A DNA stretch of 64,000 nucleotides from CAZGSV01 sp964528605 (GCA_964528605.1 CAZGSV010000009.1:1-64000), one strand, 5' to 3'. Positions 43,337 through 51,695 are shown, counted from the first letter of the stretch. Translations and numbers: made by a program. The notes: generated by a model from the sequence alone, not told the origin.

Positions 43337-44368
43337 CTAGAAACCAATCACAGCGCTCACATAGTGGGTGCCCGACTCCGGCTGAGGACCAACCGCCGGG
43401 AACATGTCCTCCGCCGACTCCTTGTTCAAGTCCTTGGCGTAGGCATAGTCCAGTCTGAAGTTGCGCGCCCGATAACCCACCCCCGCCGTCCACGCCCCCC
43501 CGTAGGAGCCCGCGCGCACGCACAGGCCCTCGCTCAACGACCGCTCTACACCCCAGTACGGGCGCGAGTCCGTGATCTCCCACCCCGCATCCCGGTTCTC
43601 ATAGGCGAGCCGCGCATACTCGCCCGCCACCACCGTCTTCTCGTCCGGCCGGTAGGCCAGCCCGCCCTTGATTATCGTCGTGCGGTAACTGCCCCCGGGG
43701 CTGAACGTCGGCGGTGGCGGCACCGGCAGCAGCCAGTAGTTACTCTCCACCTCGTCCCAATACGAGTACACCGCCCCAGCCGACAGACGGTCAGAGAGCC
43801 ATTGAAAGACCCCAGCCTCCACCCCGCCGCGCCCCTGACCTCGGGTCCGGTAGGGGGCAGCGTCCACGTGCACACTGGACAGCGCGCCCGTCAGACCCAC
43901 CGAAGTGCGCCGCCCTACCCGCAGCCCCCCCGCCAGCAGCACCGCGTCATAAGAGACGGACTCCACCGCGCCCGTCAGCGTGTTCAGGTAGGAGTTCGAC
44001 GCCAGCGAAGTCTTGCGCACCTCAAACGCCGCCTGTTCCGACAGTATCTGCGCCAGCGAGTACGAGCGCACGGTGTACTCCGGGCCGCTGCCTTGGTCTA
44101 TGGTCCCCATGCCCACGATGCCGGCCTCCACTGTACTGCGCGGCACCCACACCAGGCTGGCGGCATTGCGGATGTTGCCTTCATCCGCGACCGCGGTGCA
44201 CACGCCCCCCATGCCCAGCAGGCGGATGCCCCCGCCTTGCGCTATCGTCAACGCCGACAGCACGCTCCCTCTGCCGGGAAGCTGCGGAGCCTGCGCCCAC
44301 GCGCACGAAGCCCCCAACCCCACCGCGATGACCAGTACCAAAACAGTCAACCGAGCCGATTGTCTCAC
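43337..44368 (-). CDS. Outer-membrane beta-barrel protein (PorV/FadL-like)
   Basis: 343 residues. Signal peptide with hydrophobic core LTVLVLVIAVGLGA ending near AWAQA, then RLLGMGGVCTAVADEGNIRNAASL, the start typical of PorV/PQQ-like and FadL-like barrels, then alternating amphipathic strands to a C-terminal phenylalanine (VSAVIGF), the usual BAM signal. The start is GTG 44368 with GAGGAGG at eight bases; the open frame begins at 44527. It probably heads the operon that continues with the SRPBCC and ketosynthase-fusion genes. Cargo unknown; a lipid product of the downstream enzymes is one possibility. Confidence 0.75.
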   Translation of the reverse strand: MRQSARLTVLVLVIAVGLGASCAWAQAPQLPGRGSVLSALTIAQGGGIRLLGMGGVCTAVADEGNIRNAASLVWVPRSTVEAGIVGMGTIDQGSGPEYTVRSYSLAQILSEQAAFEVRKTSLASNSYLNTLTGAVESVSYDAVLLAGGLRVGRRTSVGLTGALSSVHVDAAPYRTRGQGRGGVEAGVFQWLSDRLSAGAVYSYWDEVESNYWLLPVPPPPTFSPGGSYRTTIIKGGLAYRPDEKTVVAGEYARLAYENRDAGWEITDSRPYWGVERSLSEGLCVRAGSYGGAWTAGVGYRARNFRLDYAYAKDLNKESAEDMFPAVGPQPESGTHYVSAVIGF

Positions 44369-44538
44369 GGCCAGTTCCTCCTCAACTCGATGATCCGGTG
44401 CCTCAGTCTTGATAGTTACTCTAACAACTAGCCCGCCCCATGGCCGGTTCAGCGACCGCAAACCGCGCCGCGCCTCGCTCGGTGGCGCGCCGCTGCCGCG
44501 GCTGCTAGACTCCCTCGCCACCACCACGGGGTGATGCC

Positions 44539-45630
44539 GTGAACGCCCGCGAGCGCTTCCTCGAGACCGTGCTCTTCGGCCGGCCCGACCGAGGCTTCCG
44601 CTGGGAGAGCCTCGGCTTCTGGGGCGAGACCGTCCGCGCTTGGCGTCAACGGGGCCTCCCCGAGGACCAGAGCCCCGAGGCCTACTTCGAGTTCGACCCC
44701 TTCGCGGACCTGCCGGTCGCCAGTGGCTTCACGGGCACTCCCTATTGCCCCCCCTTCGAACACCAAGTGCTGGCGGAGGACGATTTCTCCATCACCTACC
44801 GCAGTAACCAGGGCATACTCCTGCGCGAGCGCAAGGAGAAGGCGGAATTGTCTATGCCACAATTCCTCGAGTTTCCGGTAAAAGCACCGGAGGATTTCGA
44901 GGCCCTGTTGTGGCGCCTAGACCCGAGTGACCCCGACCGGCTCCCGCAGGACTTCGACGCCCGTGCCGCGCAGTGGCGCCAGCGTGACTACCCCCTCTTC
45001 CTGCGCATCTGCGGCGCCTTCGGCCACCCCCGCAACCTGCTCGGCCTCGAGCGCCTCCTCGTCACCTACTACGACGACCCGCAGTTCGTCCACCGCATCC
45101 TCGACCATTGGGCGGGCTTCTACGAGGCCCTCTTCGACCGGGTCCTCTCCCAGGTCACCGTGGACTTGCTCATGATCTGGGAGGATATGTGCTACAAGGC
45201 CGGCCCGCTCATCGGGCCCGCGCTCTTCCGCGAGTTCATGCTGCCCTACTACCACCGAGTGATAGACTGCGCGCGCCAGTTCGGAGTGCCCATCATTATG
45301 GTGGACACCGACGGCAACTTCTGGGACCTGCTCCCGCTCTTCCTGGAGGCCGGCGTCAATATGATGATGCCCTTCGAAATCGCCGCCTCCATGGAGCCGC
45401 TCGAAGTGCGCAAGCAGGTGGGCAAGCGCCTTGCCATCCTCGGCGGCATTGACAAGCGCGCACTCCGCGCCGATAAGCGCGCCGTCGAGGAAGAGGTCGA
45501 GCGCAAGGTGCCGCAGTTGGTCGCCGAGGGCGGCTTCATCCCTTGCCTCGACCACACCGCGCCGCCCGACATCTCGCTCGACAACTTCGCCCACCTCGTC
45601 CGCTGCCTCCGCCGCTATACCGAACCGTGA
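44539..45630 (+). CDS. Uroporphyrinogen-decarboxylase (URO-D) family protein
   Basis: 363 residues. The URO-D fold is shown by MNARERFLETVLFGRPDR at the N-terminus, DLLMIWEDMCYKAGPLIGPA in the centre, and the C-terminal VDTDGNFWDLLPLFLEAGV and GKRLAILGGIDKRAL. It is not the housekeeping HemE: the N-terminal substrate-binding motif of HemE is missing. Relatives in this branch are corrinoid-dependent methyltransferases or of unknown function. GTG 44539 is the start; an extended -10 (TGCTAGACT, 44504-44511) lies 28 bases upstream. It is divergent from the outer-membrane protein gene. Confidence 0.82.
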   Translation: MNARERFLETVLFGRPDRGFRWESLGFWGETVRAWRQRGLPEDQSPEAYFEFDPFADLPVASGFTGTPYCPPFEHQVLAEDDFSITYRSNQGILLRERKEKAELSMPQFLEFPVKAPEDFEALLWRLDPSDPDRLPQDFDARAAQWRQRDYPLFLRICGAFGHPRNLLGLERLLVTYYDDPQFVHRILDHWAGFYEALFDRVLSQVTVDLLMIWEDMCYKAGPLIGPALFREFMLPYYHRVIDCARQFGVPIIMVDTDGNFWDLLPLFLEAGVNMMMPFEIAASMEPLEVRKQVGKRLAILGGIDKRALRADKRAVEEEVERKVPQLVAEGGFIPCLDHTAPPDISLDNFAHLVRCLRRYTEP

Positions 45631-45874
45631 TCACCGCTGCGGTGGCGCCGGCCATCCGCGGACTGCGGCCCATCGGCCGGCCCACCCTATTGGTCGCCCG
45701 CCTCGAAGTCCAGCCAGTTCCCTCCCGACCGAACGCGTCCGCGGCTGCCACCTTGCGGGTGGCCTGTAGCAACCCGATCTTACCTGGCCCCCTCAAAAGG
45801 CTCGCCTCCGCCAGGTCGCAGGCGGGCCCCGACTGAGTCGGCGCGCCTACCACCCGGTACGCGAGTGCGGAGCA

Positions 45875-45918
45875 ACAACCCCGCATCGGGTTGTAGGGAC
45901 GGCATCTCATGCCGTCCG
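45875..45918. repeat. Double hairpin of the GTAGG-led type
   Basis: CAACCC/GGGTTG (45875-45893) is followed directly by GTAGGGACGGCAT-CTC-ATGCCGTCC (45893-45918), the same layout as the elements at 32637-32719. Confidence 0.6.
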
Positions 45919-45966
45919 CAGAGACGCAGGCTTCTGTGTCCGTACCCCCCATGGGCGGAGAACCGC

Positions 45967-46051
45967 GGAAAATGGGGACTGTAACCATTTTCCTGTGCCA
46001 CCAAGCGTCGCCGACACGCCCGCCGGAAAATGGTTGCTGTCCCCTTTTTCC
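45967..46051. repeat. REP-like inverted pair
   Basis: Two 27-base elements in opposite orientation, 45967-45993 and 46025-46051, separated by 31 bases. Each begins GGAAAATGG and ends with CCATTTTCC or CCTTTTTCC and has a GGGGACTGTAA or TTGCTGTCCCC centre. About 24 of 27 positions agree after inversion. This style is known from REP elements mobilised by RAYT (IS200-like) transposases; none is in the window. Confidence 0.65.
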
Positions 46052-46058
46052 AACAACA

Positions 46059-46592
46059 TCAACTCGCCTCGCCGACATTGCGCTTGTGCAGGAAGTAGAC
46101 CCAGTCAACCTCGACCCCCAACGCTGCAATCCGCCGCGCCGCCTCGAGGAGGCTGTCGTAAGCACCGACCCTGCCCGCAAACCAATCGTGCGTCTTCTCC
46201 AAGCCGTAAAGGCTCAGTTGGAAGCGCTCGAGGCCCTGATCCCGTAGGGCTCGCACCATCTCAGGATAAGCAGGATCGGCCCCCACCCTCTGCCCGTTCG
46301 TCGCCATCGTGCGCACGTTCACCGCCTGCCGATTCAAAGCCGACAACAGTCCGTGAATCTCCACAACGTCCGGATGATCCATCGGCTCATACGAGAGCGA
46401 GGGGTGGATGTGTTTGTAGAACGCGGGCGCCTTCTCGTTCTCCGCGCGAACCGCGCTCACCGCGCCTTCAATCTGCTCCAGGGAAAGAAGCACCGGTTCC
46501 GACAGGTCGGCGGCCGGCGCGCAGTGCTTGCAGCGACTTTTGCAGCCTGCCCCTACTATGCTAAGCCCTACGTGCTCAAATAGCGGTTCCAC
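46059..46592 (-). CDS. Radical SAM protein, C-terminally truncated
   Basis: 177 residues. The [4Fe-4S]/SAM site CKSRCKHCAPAADL (CxxxCxxC) lies at residues about 17-24, and MATNGQRVGAD and LERFQLSLYGLEKTHDW resemble beta strands 3 and 4 of the radical SAM barrel. Radical SAM enzymes usually need 250-400 residues for a closed partial barrel; this frame ends after about half, right at the REP-like pair. It is therefore probably a broken gene, although a short product cannot be ruled out. GTG 46592 has GGGGAG five bases upstream. Confidence 0.65.
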   Translation of the reverse strand: MEPLFEHVGLSIVGAGCKSRCKHCAPAADLSEPVLLSLEQIEGAVSAVRAENEKAPAFYKHIHPSLSYEPMDHPDVVEIHGLLSALNRQAVNVRTMATNGQRVGADPAYPEMVRALRDQGLERFQLSLYGLEKTHDWFAGRVGAYDSLLEAARRIAALGVEVDWVYFLHKRNVGEAS

Positions 46593-46741
46593 GGCTTCTC
46601 CCCTCGCAGACGGCCTTAGAGGCCATTATAAGCGAACGGTCGCTGCGGGCGTCGGCCGTTCTCGAAAACATCACAGAAAACAGGTCGAAGAGGCGGGTGC
46701 CGACTGCCGCCTTCAGCCGGCTTCCGGCAGACGCTTGCCGC

Positions 46742-47614
46742 CTACTCGAACAGCCCGGCCACGAAGGCCTCGGGTTCAAACTCCTCCAAATCCTCCACAC
46801 GCTCCCCGGTGCCGATGAACTTGATGGGCAAGCCCAAGTCGCGCGCCACCGTAAGCACCGCCCCCCCTTTCGCCGTGCTGTCCATCTTCGCCAGGATGAT
46901 GCCCGTCAGTCCAATCGCCTTGTTGAACTCCTGCGCCTGCCGCACCGCGTTCTGCCCCGTGGTGGCGTCGAGCACCAGCAGCGTCTCGTCCGCCGCGCGT
47001 CCCAACTCGCGCTGCACCACCCGCGCAATCTTGTTCAACTCGTTCATCAGGTTCTTCTTCGTGTGCAGCCGGCCGGCCGTGTCCGCCAGCACCGGCGACC
47101 GCCCTCGAGCCTTGGCCGCTTGCATCGCGTCAAAGACCACCGACGCCGGGTCGGCCCCCCGCTGGTGCGCGATTACCTCCACGCCAAGTCGCTTGCCCCA
47201 TTCCTTGACCTGGTCAATGGCCGCGGCCCTGAAGGTGTCAGCCGCGGCCAGCAGGGGAACCTGCCCCTGGTTCATAGCCCCGCGCGCCACCTTGGCCATG
47301 GTAGTGGTCTTGCCGGTGCCGTTGACGCCCACGAACAGGTAAACCGTCGGCGGCGTCGGCCCTTGCGCTAGAACGCGAGGCGCGCTGCTAAAAAGCCCCT
47401 CGATCTCCTCCCGCAACCGCGCTTCCAGCGCCTCCGTCTCGGAGATGCGCTCCCGCTTCGCAGTGGCCCGCAGTCTGTCCACCAGTTCGCCCACCAGCGC
47501 CCCGCCCACGTCCGCCTCGATCAGCGCCTCCTCCAACTCAAGGAAGAGCGCCTCGTCCACGCGCCCGCCCCGCCGCAGCAGCCCGACGACCTTCCCAAAC
47601 AGCCCCCGCAACAA
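46742..47614 (-). CDS. ftsY: Signal recognition particle receptor FtsY
   Basis: 290 residues: an N domain (four-helix, DEALFLELEEALIEADVG) and a G domain with G1 GVNGTGKTTT, AADTFRAAAIDQ, G3 DTAGRLHTKKNLMNEL, G4 as AKMDSTAKGG (usually TKLD) and the closing GTGERVEDLEEFEPEAFV. It docks SRP-ribosome complexes at the membrane. The acidic A domain is absent, as in many bacteria. No ATG is available: the frame begins with two TTG codons, the first directly after the TAG of the upstream gene (TAGTTG), so a TTG start coupled to the upstream stop is likely. Confidence 0.95.
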   Translation of the reverse strand: MLRGLFGKVVGLLRRGGRVDEALFLELEEALIEADVGGALVGELVDRLRATAKRERISETEALEARLREEIEGLFSSAPRVLAQGPTPPTVYLFVGVNGTGKTTTMAKVARGAMNQGQVPLLAAADTFRAAAIDQVKEWGKRLGVEVIAHQRGADPASVVFDAMQAAKARGRSPVLADTAGRLHTKKNLMNELNKIARVVQRELGRAADETLLVLDATTGQNAVRQAQEFNKAIGLTGIILAKMDSTAKGGAVLTVARDLGLPIKFIGTGERVEDLEEFEPEAFVAGLFE

Positions 47615-49117
47615 CTACGGCACCCCGCGCTCCACCACCGCCCCGGTCAGCGTCGCGGGCGCGCCGCCGTCGTTCCGCAGCACTAGCCGGTGCCACCCGG
47701 CCTCAAGCGCTCCCAGGCTGGTGATGGCCGACTCAGGCGTCAGCGAAAGGGTTGCCGCTGGCCCGCCGTCGCACGTGGCCACGACCTGCCCCTCGCCCGT
47801 CACCCGCAGATTCCAGGACCCCGGCCCCACCACGACCCAGTACAGCCGCCCCTCGCCGCCCCCAAGCGTCAGCGGCCCGCCACCCGCAACCTGGGCGCGG
47901 GAGATGCTGGTCGGCCCGCCAAAAGGCAACGCCAGGTGCAGCGGCCGGCGATCTTGCGATAGACACGCCTGCTCATACGCGCTGAGAAGCGCCGCTCCGC
48001 TACCGGCCGCTCCAAGAACGCCGCCCAGCGCGGCCACCTCCCCCGTCGCGGCCACATAGCCGACGAAGCCTCGGATAAACGCCTCGTTCTCGAGGGCCGC
48101 CTTTGAGGGAGGCGGGAAGTCGCGCAGGAACGAGGCGAGCGACGCCCAGGCCGCCTCCCCCGGCTCCTCCGCGGCGTTCACAGCATCCCAAACGGCCACC
48201 ATCTCATCATCCACCAACTCGGCTACCTTGCCGCCCCCCCCTTGCGCCGCCCGCGACCTCACCAGCAACATGCGCAGCGTGCGCGCCGTCCACTCCGCCG
48301 TCGTTCCACCCTGGAGCGCGCCATAAAGCCTGATGTCTCCCGCGGCCGCATCCGCGCCCGGCTCCGGGTATATCCAAACGGACAACGGCCGCCGGCCCTC
48401 CACCGGCTCCTCCAGGTACAAGCGCCGGTAAGTCTTCACTCTCGCCACCGCGTTCGCCACGCCGCCCACGACCGCCTCTACCGGCCACTCGCTGTTCCAG
48501 AGAAACTCGGACCCGTAGTAGATGGCCGCGACCGTCGCCAACCGCCCGCGCGCCCCTTGTTCCACCAGCACGTAGGAGATGCGGTTGAACGCGCCCTGGC
48601 CGTCGGGCCCGGCGCACGGCACCGTCGGAGTGTAGATCGCCGAGATCGAGTAGACCGCGAGCGCGGACGCCTGCGGGCCCAGCCCGAGCCTGGCGTCCCG
48701 CAACGGAATCTCGATGCGCCGGAAATCCACCGGCAAGTAAGCCAGCGAATCCGCCTCCAGGTAAGAGGGGAACGGCGGCGTGTAAAGCAGCCGGCTCAGG
48801 GAAGAGATGACATAGGCCGACCGGTCCCCATACTGCGCCGCCCGGGCAAAGGCGCCAATGGCCTGCTCCTTGTCGCCACTCAAGGCCAGCAGGAAACCCA
48901 CCCAGCGGTGCGCCTCGGCAAAGTCGGTAGAGGCGAGCACGGCAGCCTGCGCCCGCGACAGCGCCTCGCCCACCCGGTTGGTCTGGTACAGGCTCTGCGC
49001 CTCCTTCAGCAGGCCCTCGGCGCGAGTGCGCCCCTCGTCCACCTCACACCAGGCCCGACTCGCCCACAGCAGAAGAGCAAGAAGGATCAAGGCGCCGAAC
49101 CGGCGGCTCAATGGCAT
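47615..49117 (-). CDS. Exported TPR protein of unknown function
   Basis: 500 residues from ATG 49117. A signal peptide (ALILLALLLWASRAWC) is followed by two TPR-like repeats (residues about 30-95: LLKEAQSLYQTNRVGEALSR and VGFLLALSGDKEQAIGAFAR). A middle region rich in aromatic strands comes next, and a C-terminal beta region (GSWNLRVTGEGQVVATCDGG). No peptidase HExxH or other catalytic motif was found. It overlaps the upstream gene by ten bases and leads straight into ftsY, so it belongs to the rodA-ftsY operon. The open frame before 49117 overlaps the previous gene and is not used. Confidence 0.65.
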   Translation of the reverse strand: MPLSRRFGALILLALLLWASRAWCEVDEGRTRAEGLLKEAQSLYQTNRVGEALSRAQAAVLASTDFAEAHRWVGFLLALSGDKEQAIGAFARAAQYGDRSAYVISSLSRLLYTPPFPSYLEADSLAYLPVDFRRIEIPLRDARLGLGPQASALAVYSISAIYTPTVPCAGPDGQGAFNRISYVLVEQGARGRLATVAAIYYGSEFLWNSEWPVEAVVGGVANAVARVKTYRRLYLEEPVEGRRPLSVWIYPEPGADAAAGDIRLYGALQGGTTAEWTARTLRMLLVRSRAAQGGGGKVAELVDDEMVAVWDAVNAAEEPGEAAWASLASFLRDFPPPSKAALENEAFIRGFVGYVAATGEVAALGGVLGAAGSGAALLSAYEQACLSQDRRPLHLALPFGGPTSISRAQVAGGGPLTLGGGEGRLYWVVVGPGSWNLRVTGEGQVVATCDGGPAATLSLTPESAITSLGALEAGWHRLVLRNDGGAPATLTGAVVERGVP

Positions 49118-50031
49118 ACGACCCTTTCTACGCACTCGGCGAACAGCCCCAGACCGGAGGGCGCGAGCAGCCCGCGCACCGCGTACAGGCGGTTGGCCCC
49201 GCGGCAATGCCACATGTGCCAGCGCAGCACCCTCGCGGTTTCACGCTTGAGGAGCGCGGCCGCCACCGCCCGTGCGCGCGTGCGGATTGCCATGTCGCGA
49301 CCCTCGACGCACACGCCCGGGTCCTCTCCCCGGGCCTGTTCGCTTATCTCCGCGCGGTGATTCTTCAACTCGCGGCGGAACTCCCTCTGCACCCAAGTGC
49401 TCAGGTCCTCGCCTCCAAGACGCTGGTCGGCCGCTCCCCACTGCGCGAACTGTAGCGTCTCCTCGCCGCGCGCAAAGTTCAACTCCAGCCGGCCGATGTA
49501 CATGTGGCTCTCGGCCAGAGTGAACTCAGGCGGGCTGTCGAACCTGAACTCATACACCGACCACGGCACCCAAGCGTCGTCCGGGTGGTCCCGCAGCGTG
49601 GCCAGTACGCGCTCGGGAAGCGTGGAGCGCACTTCCTCCAGCGGCATATAGACCTGCGCCACGGTGACCCTCTTGCACTTCTTGCACCGCTGAATCTGAA
49701 CCCGCGAAGCGACATCCGCCCGCCACTCGAACGTCACCAGGTCGGGGTTCCCCTGGCCGCTCTGCCCCTCCTCCGGCTCCACCACCATCAGTTGCGCCCG
49801 CGCCTTCTTGCTGCCGCGCCGCACCTGCTCGAGCAGGCGCCTCTTGACCTTCTCGAGATCCGGCGCCCCTTTCGGCAACTCCCACTTGACCTCCACCCGC
49901 GGCATGTCCTCATCGTCTACGCGCACGTATCCCGAACCCGGCTCATCCGAGACCGCCGCCAGGTTCCAGTCGCGCGGAACGCGGATGGCGATGCCGTTCC
50001 AAGCGATTTCCCGAGCCAGCCCTGCTGCCAC
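49108..50031 (-). CDS. Unknown protein in the rodA-ftsY operon
   Basis: 307 residues from GTG 50031, five bases after the rodA stop. The frame is open much further upstream (to 51177), but that portion is an out-of-frame reading of rodA. The N-terminal half is a soluble beta-rich domain (WNGIAIRVPRDWNLAAVSDE; GYVRVDDEDMPRVEVKWE) with one CKKC pair. The C-terminal third has a cysteine- and tryptophan-rich end (RWHMWHCRGANRLYAVRG). No signal peptide. The first domain faintly recalls PsbP/LpqN-type folds; this is a guess. Confidence 0.6.
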   Translation of the reverse strand: MAAGLAREIAWNGIAIRVPRDWNLAAVSDEPGSGYVRVDDEDMPRVEVKWELPKGAPDLEKVKRRLLEQVRRGSKKARAQLMVVEPEEGQSGQGNPDLVTFEWRADVASRVQIQRCKKCKRVTVAQVYMPLEEVRSTLPERVLATLRDHPDDAWVPWSVYEFRFDSPPEFTLAESHMYIGRLELNFARGEETLQFAQWGAADQRLGGEDLSTWVQREFRRELKNHRAEISEQARGEDPGVCVEGRDMAIRTRARAVAAALLKRETARVLRWHMWHCRGANRLYAVRGLLAPSGLGLFAECVERVVCH

Positions 50032-50036
50032 GGTAT

Positions 50037-51140
50037 TCAGAACCGAATCGTGCGGCTGCGCATCTGCACGCCCGAGAGAACGCCCACCGCCGCCATGCTC
50101 ACCAGCAGGTTGCTCCCGCCGTAACTCAGGAAGGGCAGCGGCAGCCCCGTCACCGGCAACAGCCCCGCGGTCATTCCCACGTTGACGATAACGTGGAAAG
50201 CGAAGAGAGAGGTGACGCCGACCGCAAGCAAACCTCCAAACCACTCCGGCGCGCCGGCCGCAATCTGCATTCCCTTCAATACCAGTGCCAGGTAAAGGCC
50301 CAGAACGATGATCGCGCCCACGAAGCCCAGTTCCTCGCCCACGGCCGTGAAGATGAAGTCGGTGTGCTGCGCGGGAATGAAGTTGAGCCGCGTCTGCGGG
50401 CCCTTGCCGTAACCCCTCCCCCACACGCCCCCGGACCCCAGCGCGATCTTCGACTGCTCCAACTGGTAAGCCGAGCCGGTGCGATGCCCCCCACCAAGCA
50501 AGGTCAGAACGCGCTCCTTCTGGTAGTCGCGAACCAGCCCGCTGTACCAACCCATGGCGAACACCAGTATCGCAGCCGCGCCGAACGCCAGCAGATGACG
50601 CCCCCGTGCGCCCCAAACGACCGCCAGCGCCACCCAGATGGCCCCGAAGGTCAGCGCGCTGCCCATATCGGGCTGAATTAGCACCAGTATCGCCGGCGGC
50701 ACCACATACCCCAGAGACCGAAGGAGCACCCGCACGTCCCCGCGCTGGTCCCGGTGCCTGGCCAGGTAGGCCGCCAGCGACACCAGCACCAGCAACTTGG
50801 CAAACTCTCCCGGGTTCAGCTGAAAGGTGCCCAGGGCAAACCAGCGCTGCGCCCCCCGCCCCGTGCCGATGAGCAGCACCAGAACCAGTAGCATCAGGGC
50901 CACCAGGTAAGTCACCCGCTCGAACCGCCGCAGCGCCGTGTAGTCGAAGCATAGGGCCAGGAAGAGCACTCCCAACCCCAAAATGACCCATACCAACTGG
51001 CGCACCAGATACCCGCCCGCGGCCCCGCTCTCCGGGCTGGCCGTGGTCGAGCGGACCATCAGGATGCCCATGCCGGACAGCCCCAGGGCTATCAGCAGCA
51101 GCCGCCAGTCGAAGTGCCGCAGTGAACGCAGGTCCAGCAT
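50037..51140 (-). CDS. rodA: Rod-shape peptidoglycan glycosyltransferase RodA (SEDS family)
   Basis: 367 residues with ten membrane helices. SEDS signatures seen: FQLNPGEFAKLLVLVSLAAY, VLIQPDMGSALTFGAIWVAL, GVWGRGYGKGPQTRLNFIPA, AQHTDFIFTAVGEELGFVGA and the C-terminal LPLPFLSYGGSNLLVSMAAVG. The PGEFAK and FIPAQHTDFIF forms fit RodA better than FtsW. It polymerises lipid II into glycan strands for elongation, normally with PBP2, whose gene is not in the window. ATG 51140 is chosen; it has no Shine-Dalgarno, and a promoter lies just ahead. Confidence 0.93.
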   Translation of the reverse strand: MLDLRSLRHFDWRLLLIALGLSGMGILMVRSTTASPESGAAGGYLVRQLVWVILGLGVLFLALCFDYTALRRFERVTYLVALMLLVLVLLIGTGRGAQRWFALGTFQLNPGEFAKLLVLVSLAAYLARHRDQRGDVRVLLRSLGYVVPPAILVLIQPDMGSALTFGAIWVALAVVWGARGRHLLAFGAAAILVFAMGWYSGLVRDYQKERVLTLLGGGHRTGSAYQLEQSKIALGSGGVWGRGYGKGPQTRLNFIPAQHTDFIFTAVGEELGFVGAIIVLGLYLALVLKGMQIAAGAPEWFGGLLAVGVTSLFAFHVIVNVGMTAGLLPVTGLPLPFLSYGGSNLLVSMAAVGVLSGVQMRSRTIRF

Positions 51141-51147
51141 CAGCAAT

Positions 51148-51177
51148 AGTATAGGCCGCCGCTTCCGCCCCGGTCAA
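51148..51177 (-). promoter_or_regulatory. Promoter of the rodA-ftsY operon, probably leaderless
   Basis: On the minus strand TTGACC (51177-51172), 18 bases, TATACT (51153-51148), then seven bases to ATG 51140. The -35 box, spacer and distance to the start codon equal those of the ABC operon promoter at 4043-4072. Confidence 0.65.
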
Positions 51178-51307
51178 AGCCGGCCCCTGTTACATCGGCC
51201 GCCCGGACCTCCCTGCCCGGCTGGAACGGGCCCTGCGCCCTGGCCTGCGCGCTTGCTTCCCAGGCCTCTGGCGTTCCCGGGAACTGCTTTGCGGCCCACA
51301 GCAGGCT

Positions 51308-51317
51308 GTGCTAGAAT
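51308..51317 (+). promoter_or_regulatory. Extended -10 promoter of the HU gene
   Basis: GTGCTAGAAT forms an extended -10 (TGnTAGAAT) about 57 bases before the start; no good -35 box is seen. Confidence 0.4.
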
Positions 51318-51373
51318 CACACCGACCCCCAGTGGGGGAGGGACTTGTCTAGCGTCAAGGAGATGAGCGCCAA

Positions 51374-51646
51374 GTGACCAAGCCGCAACTAGTTGAAGCC
51401 GTGGCAGAGAAGCACGAGCAGAGCCGCAGACTGGTGGAGGAAATCATCAACGCCGCGCTCGACGAAATCACCGCGTGCCTCAAGCACGGCGACGAGGTGC
51501 AGATCACGGGGTTCGGCACCTTCAAGGTGCGCATGCGCAAGGCGCGTGTCGGCCGCAACCCGCAGACCAAGGCGGAGATCACCATCCCCGCGCGCCGCAG
51601 CCCCGCCTTCACCCCCGGCAAGAAACTACGGGACGCGGTTGCCTAA
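51374..51646 (+). CDS. HU-family DNA-binding protein
   Basis: 90 residues, the exact length of HU. The helical dimerisation half (VEEIINAALDEITACLKHGD) leads to GFGTFKVRMRKARVGRNPQT, the DNA-binding arm signature, and ends FTPGKKLRDAV. HU bends and compacts DNA as a dimer. The start is GTG 51374; AAGGAG lies 11 bases upstream, and a four-codon frame (51363-51377) overlaps the start codon. A GC-rich hairpin follows 30 bases after the stop. Confidence 0.96.
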   Translation: MTKPQLVEAVAEKHEQSRRLVEEIINAALDEITACLKHGDEVQITGFGTFKVRMRKARVGRNPQTKAEITIPARRSPAFTPGKKLRDAVA

Positions 51647-51676
51647 CGGCTAGAGCGGCTGCACAGCACAAGTGAG

Positions 51677-51695
51677 CCCAACCCCACGGGTTGGG
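51677..51695 (+). terminator. Hairpin after the HU gene
   Basis: CCCAACCC/GGGTTGGG with a three-base loop. There is no T run after it, and it overlaps the tRNA-Pro promoter area, so it may be a weak terminator or a pause site. Confidence 0.35.

Larger units (their letters stand above)
45631..46058. other. Intergenic region with hairpins and a REP-like pair
   Basis: 428 bases without a supported gene. It contains two GTAGG-type hairpins (45875-45918) and the inverted pair at 45967-46051; the 240 bases nearest the URO-D gene show nothing clear. Confidence 0.6.

Noticed and set aside
44539..45630. HemE (heme pathway uroporphyrinogen decarboxylase)
   Set aside because: The fold fits, but the HemE substrate-binding N-terminal motif is absent and no heme genes are near; kept as a URO-D family protein.
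50032..51177. Long N-terminal extension of the 49108-50031 gene
   Set aside because: This part is rodA read in the wrong frame; the true start is the GTG five bases after the rodA stop.
51363..51377. Four-codon frame overlapping the HU start (and a similar one at 23502-23516 before a binding protein)
   Set aside because: Each is a chance ATG four codons before the real start; the ribosome site directly abuts the ATG at 51363, too close to serve it, and the one at 23502 has none.
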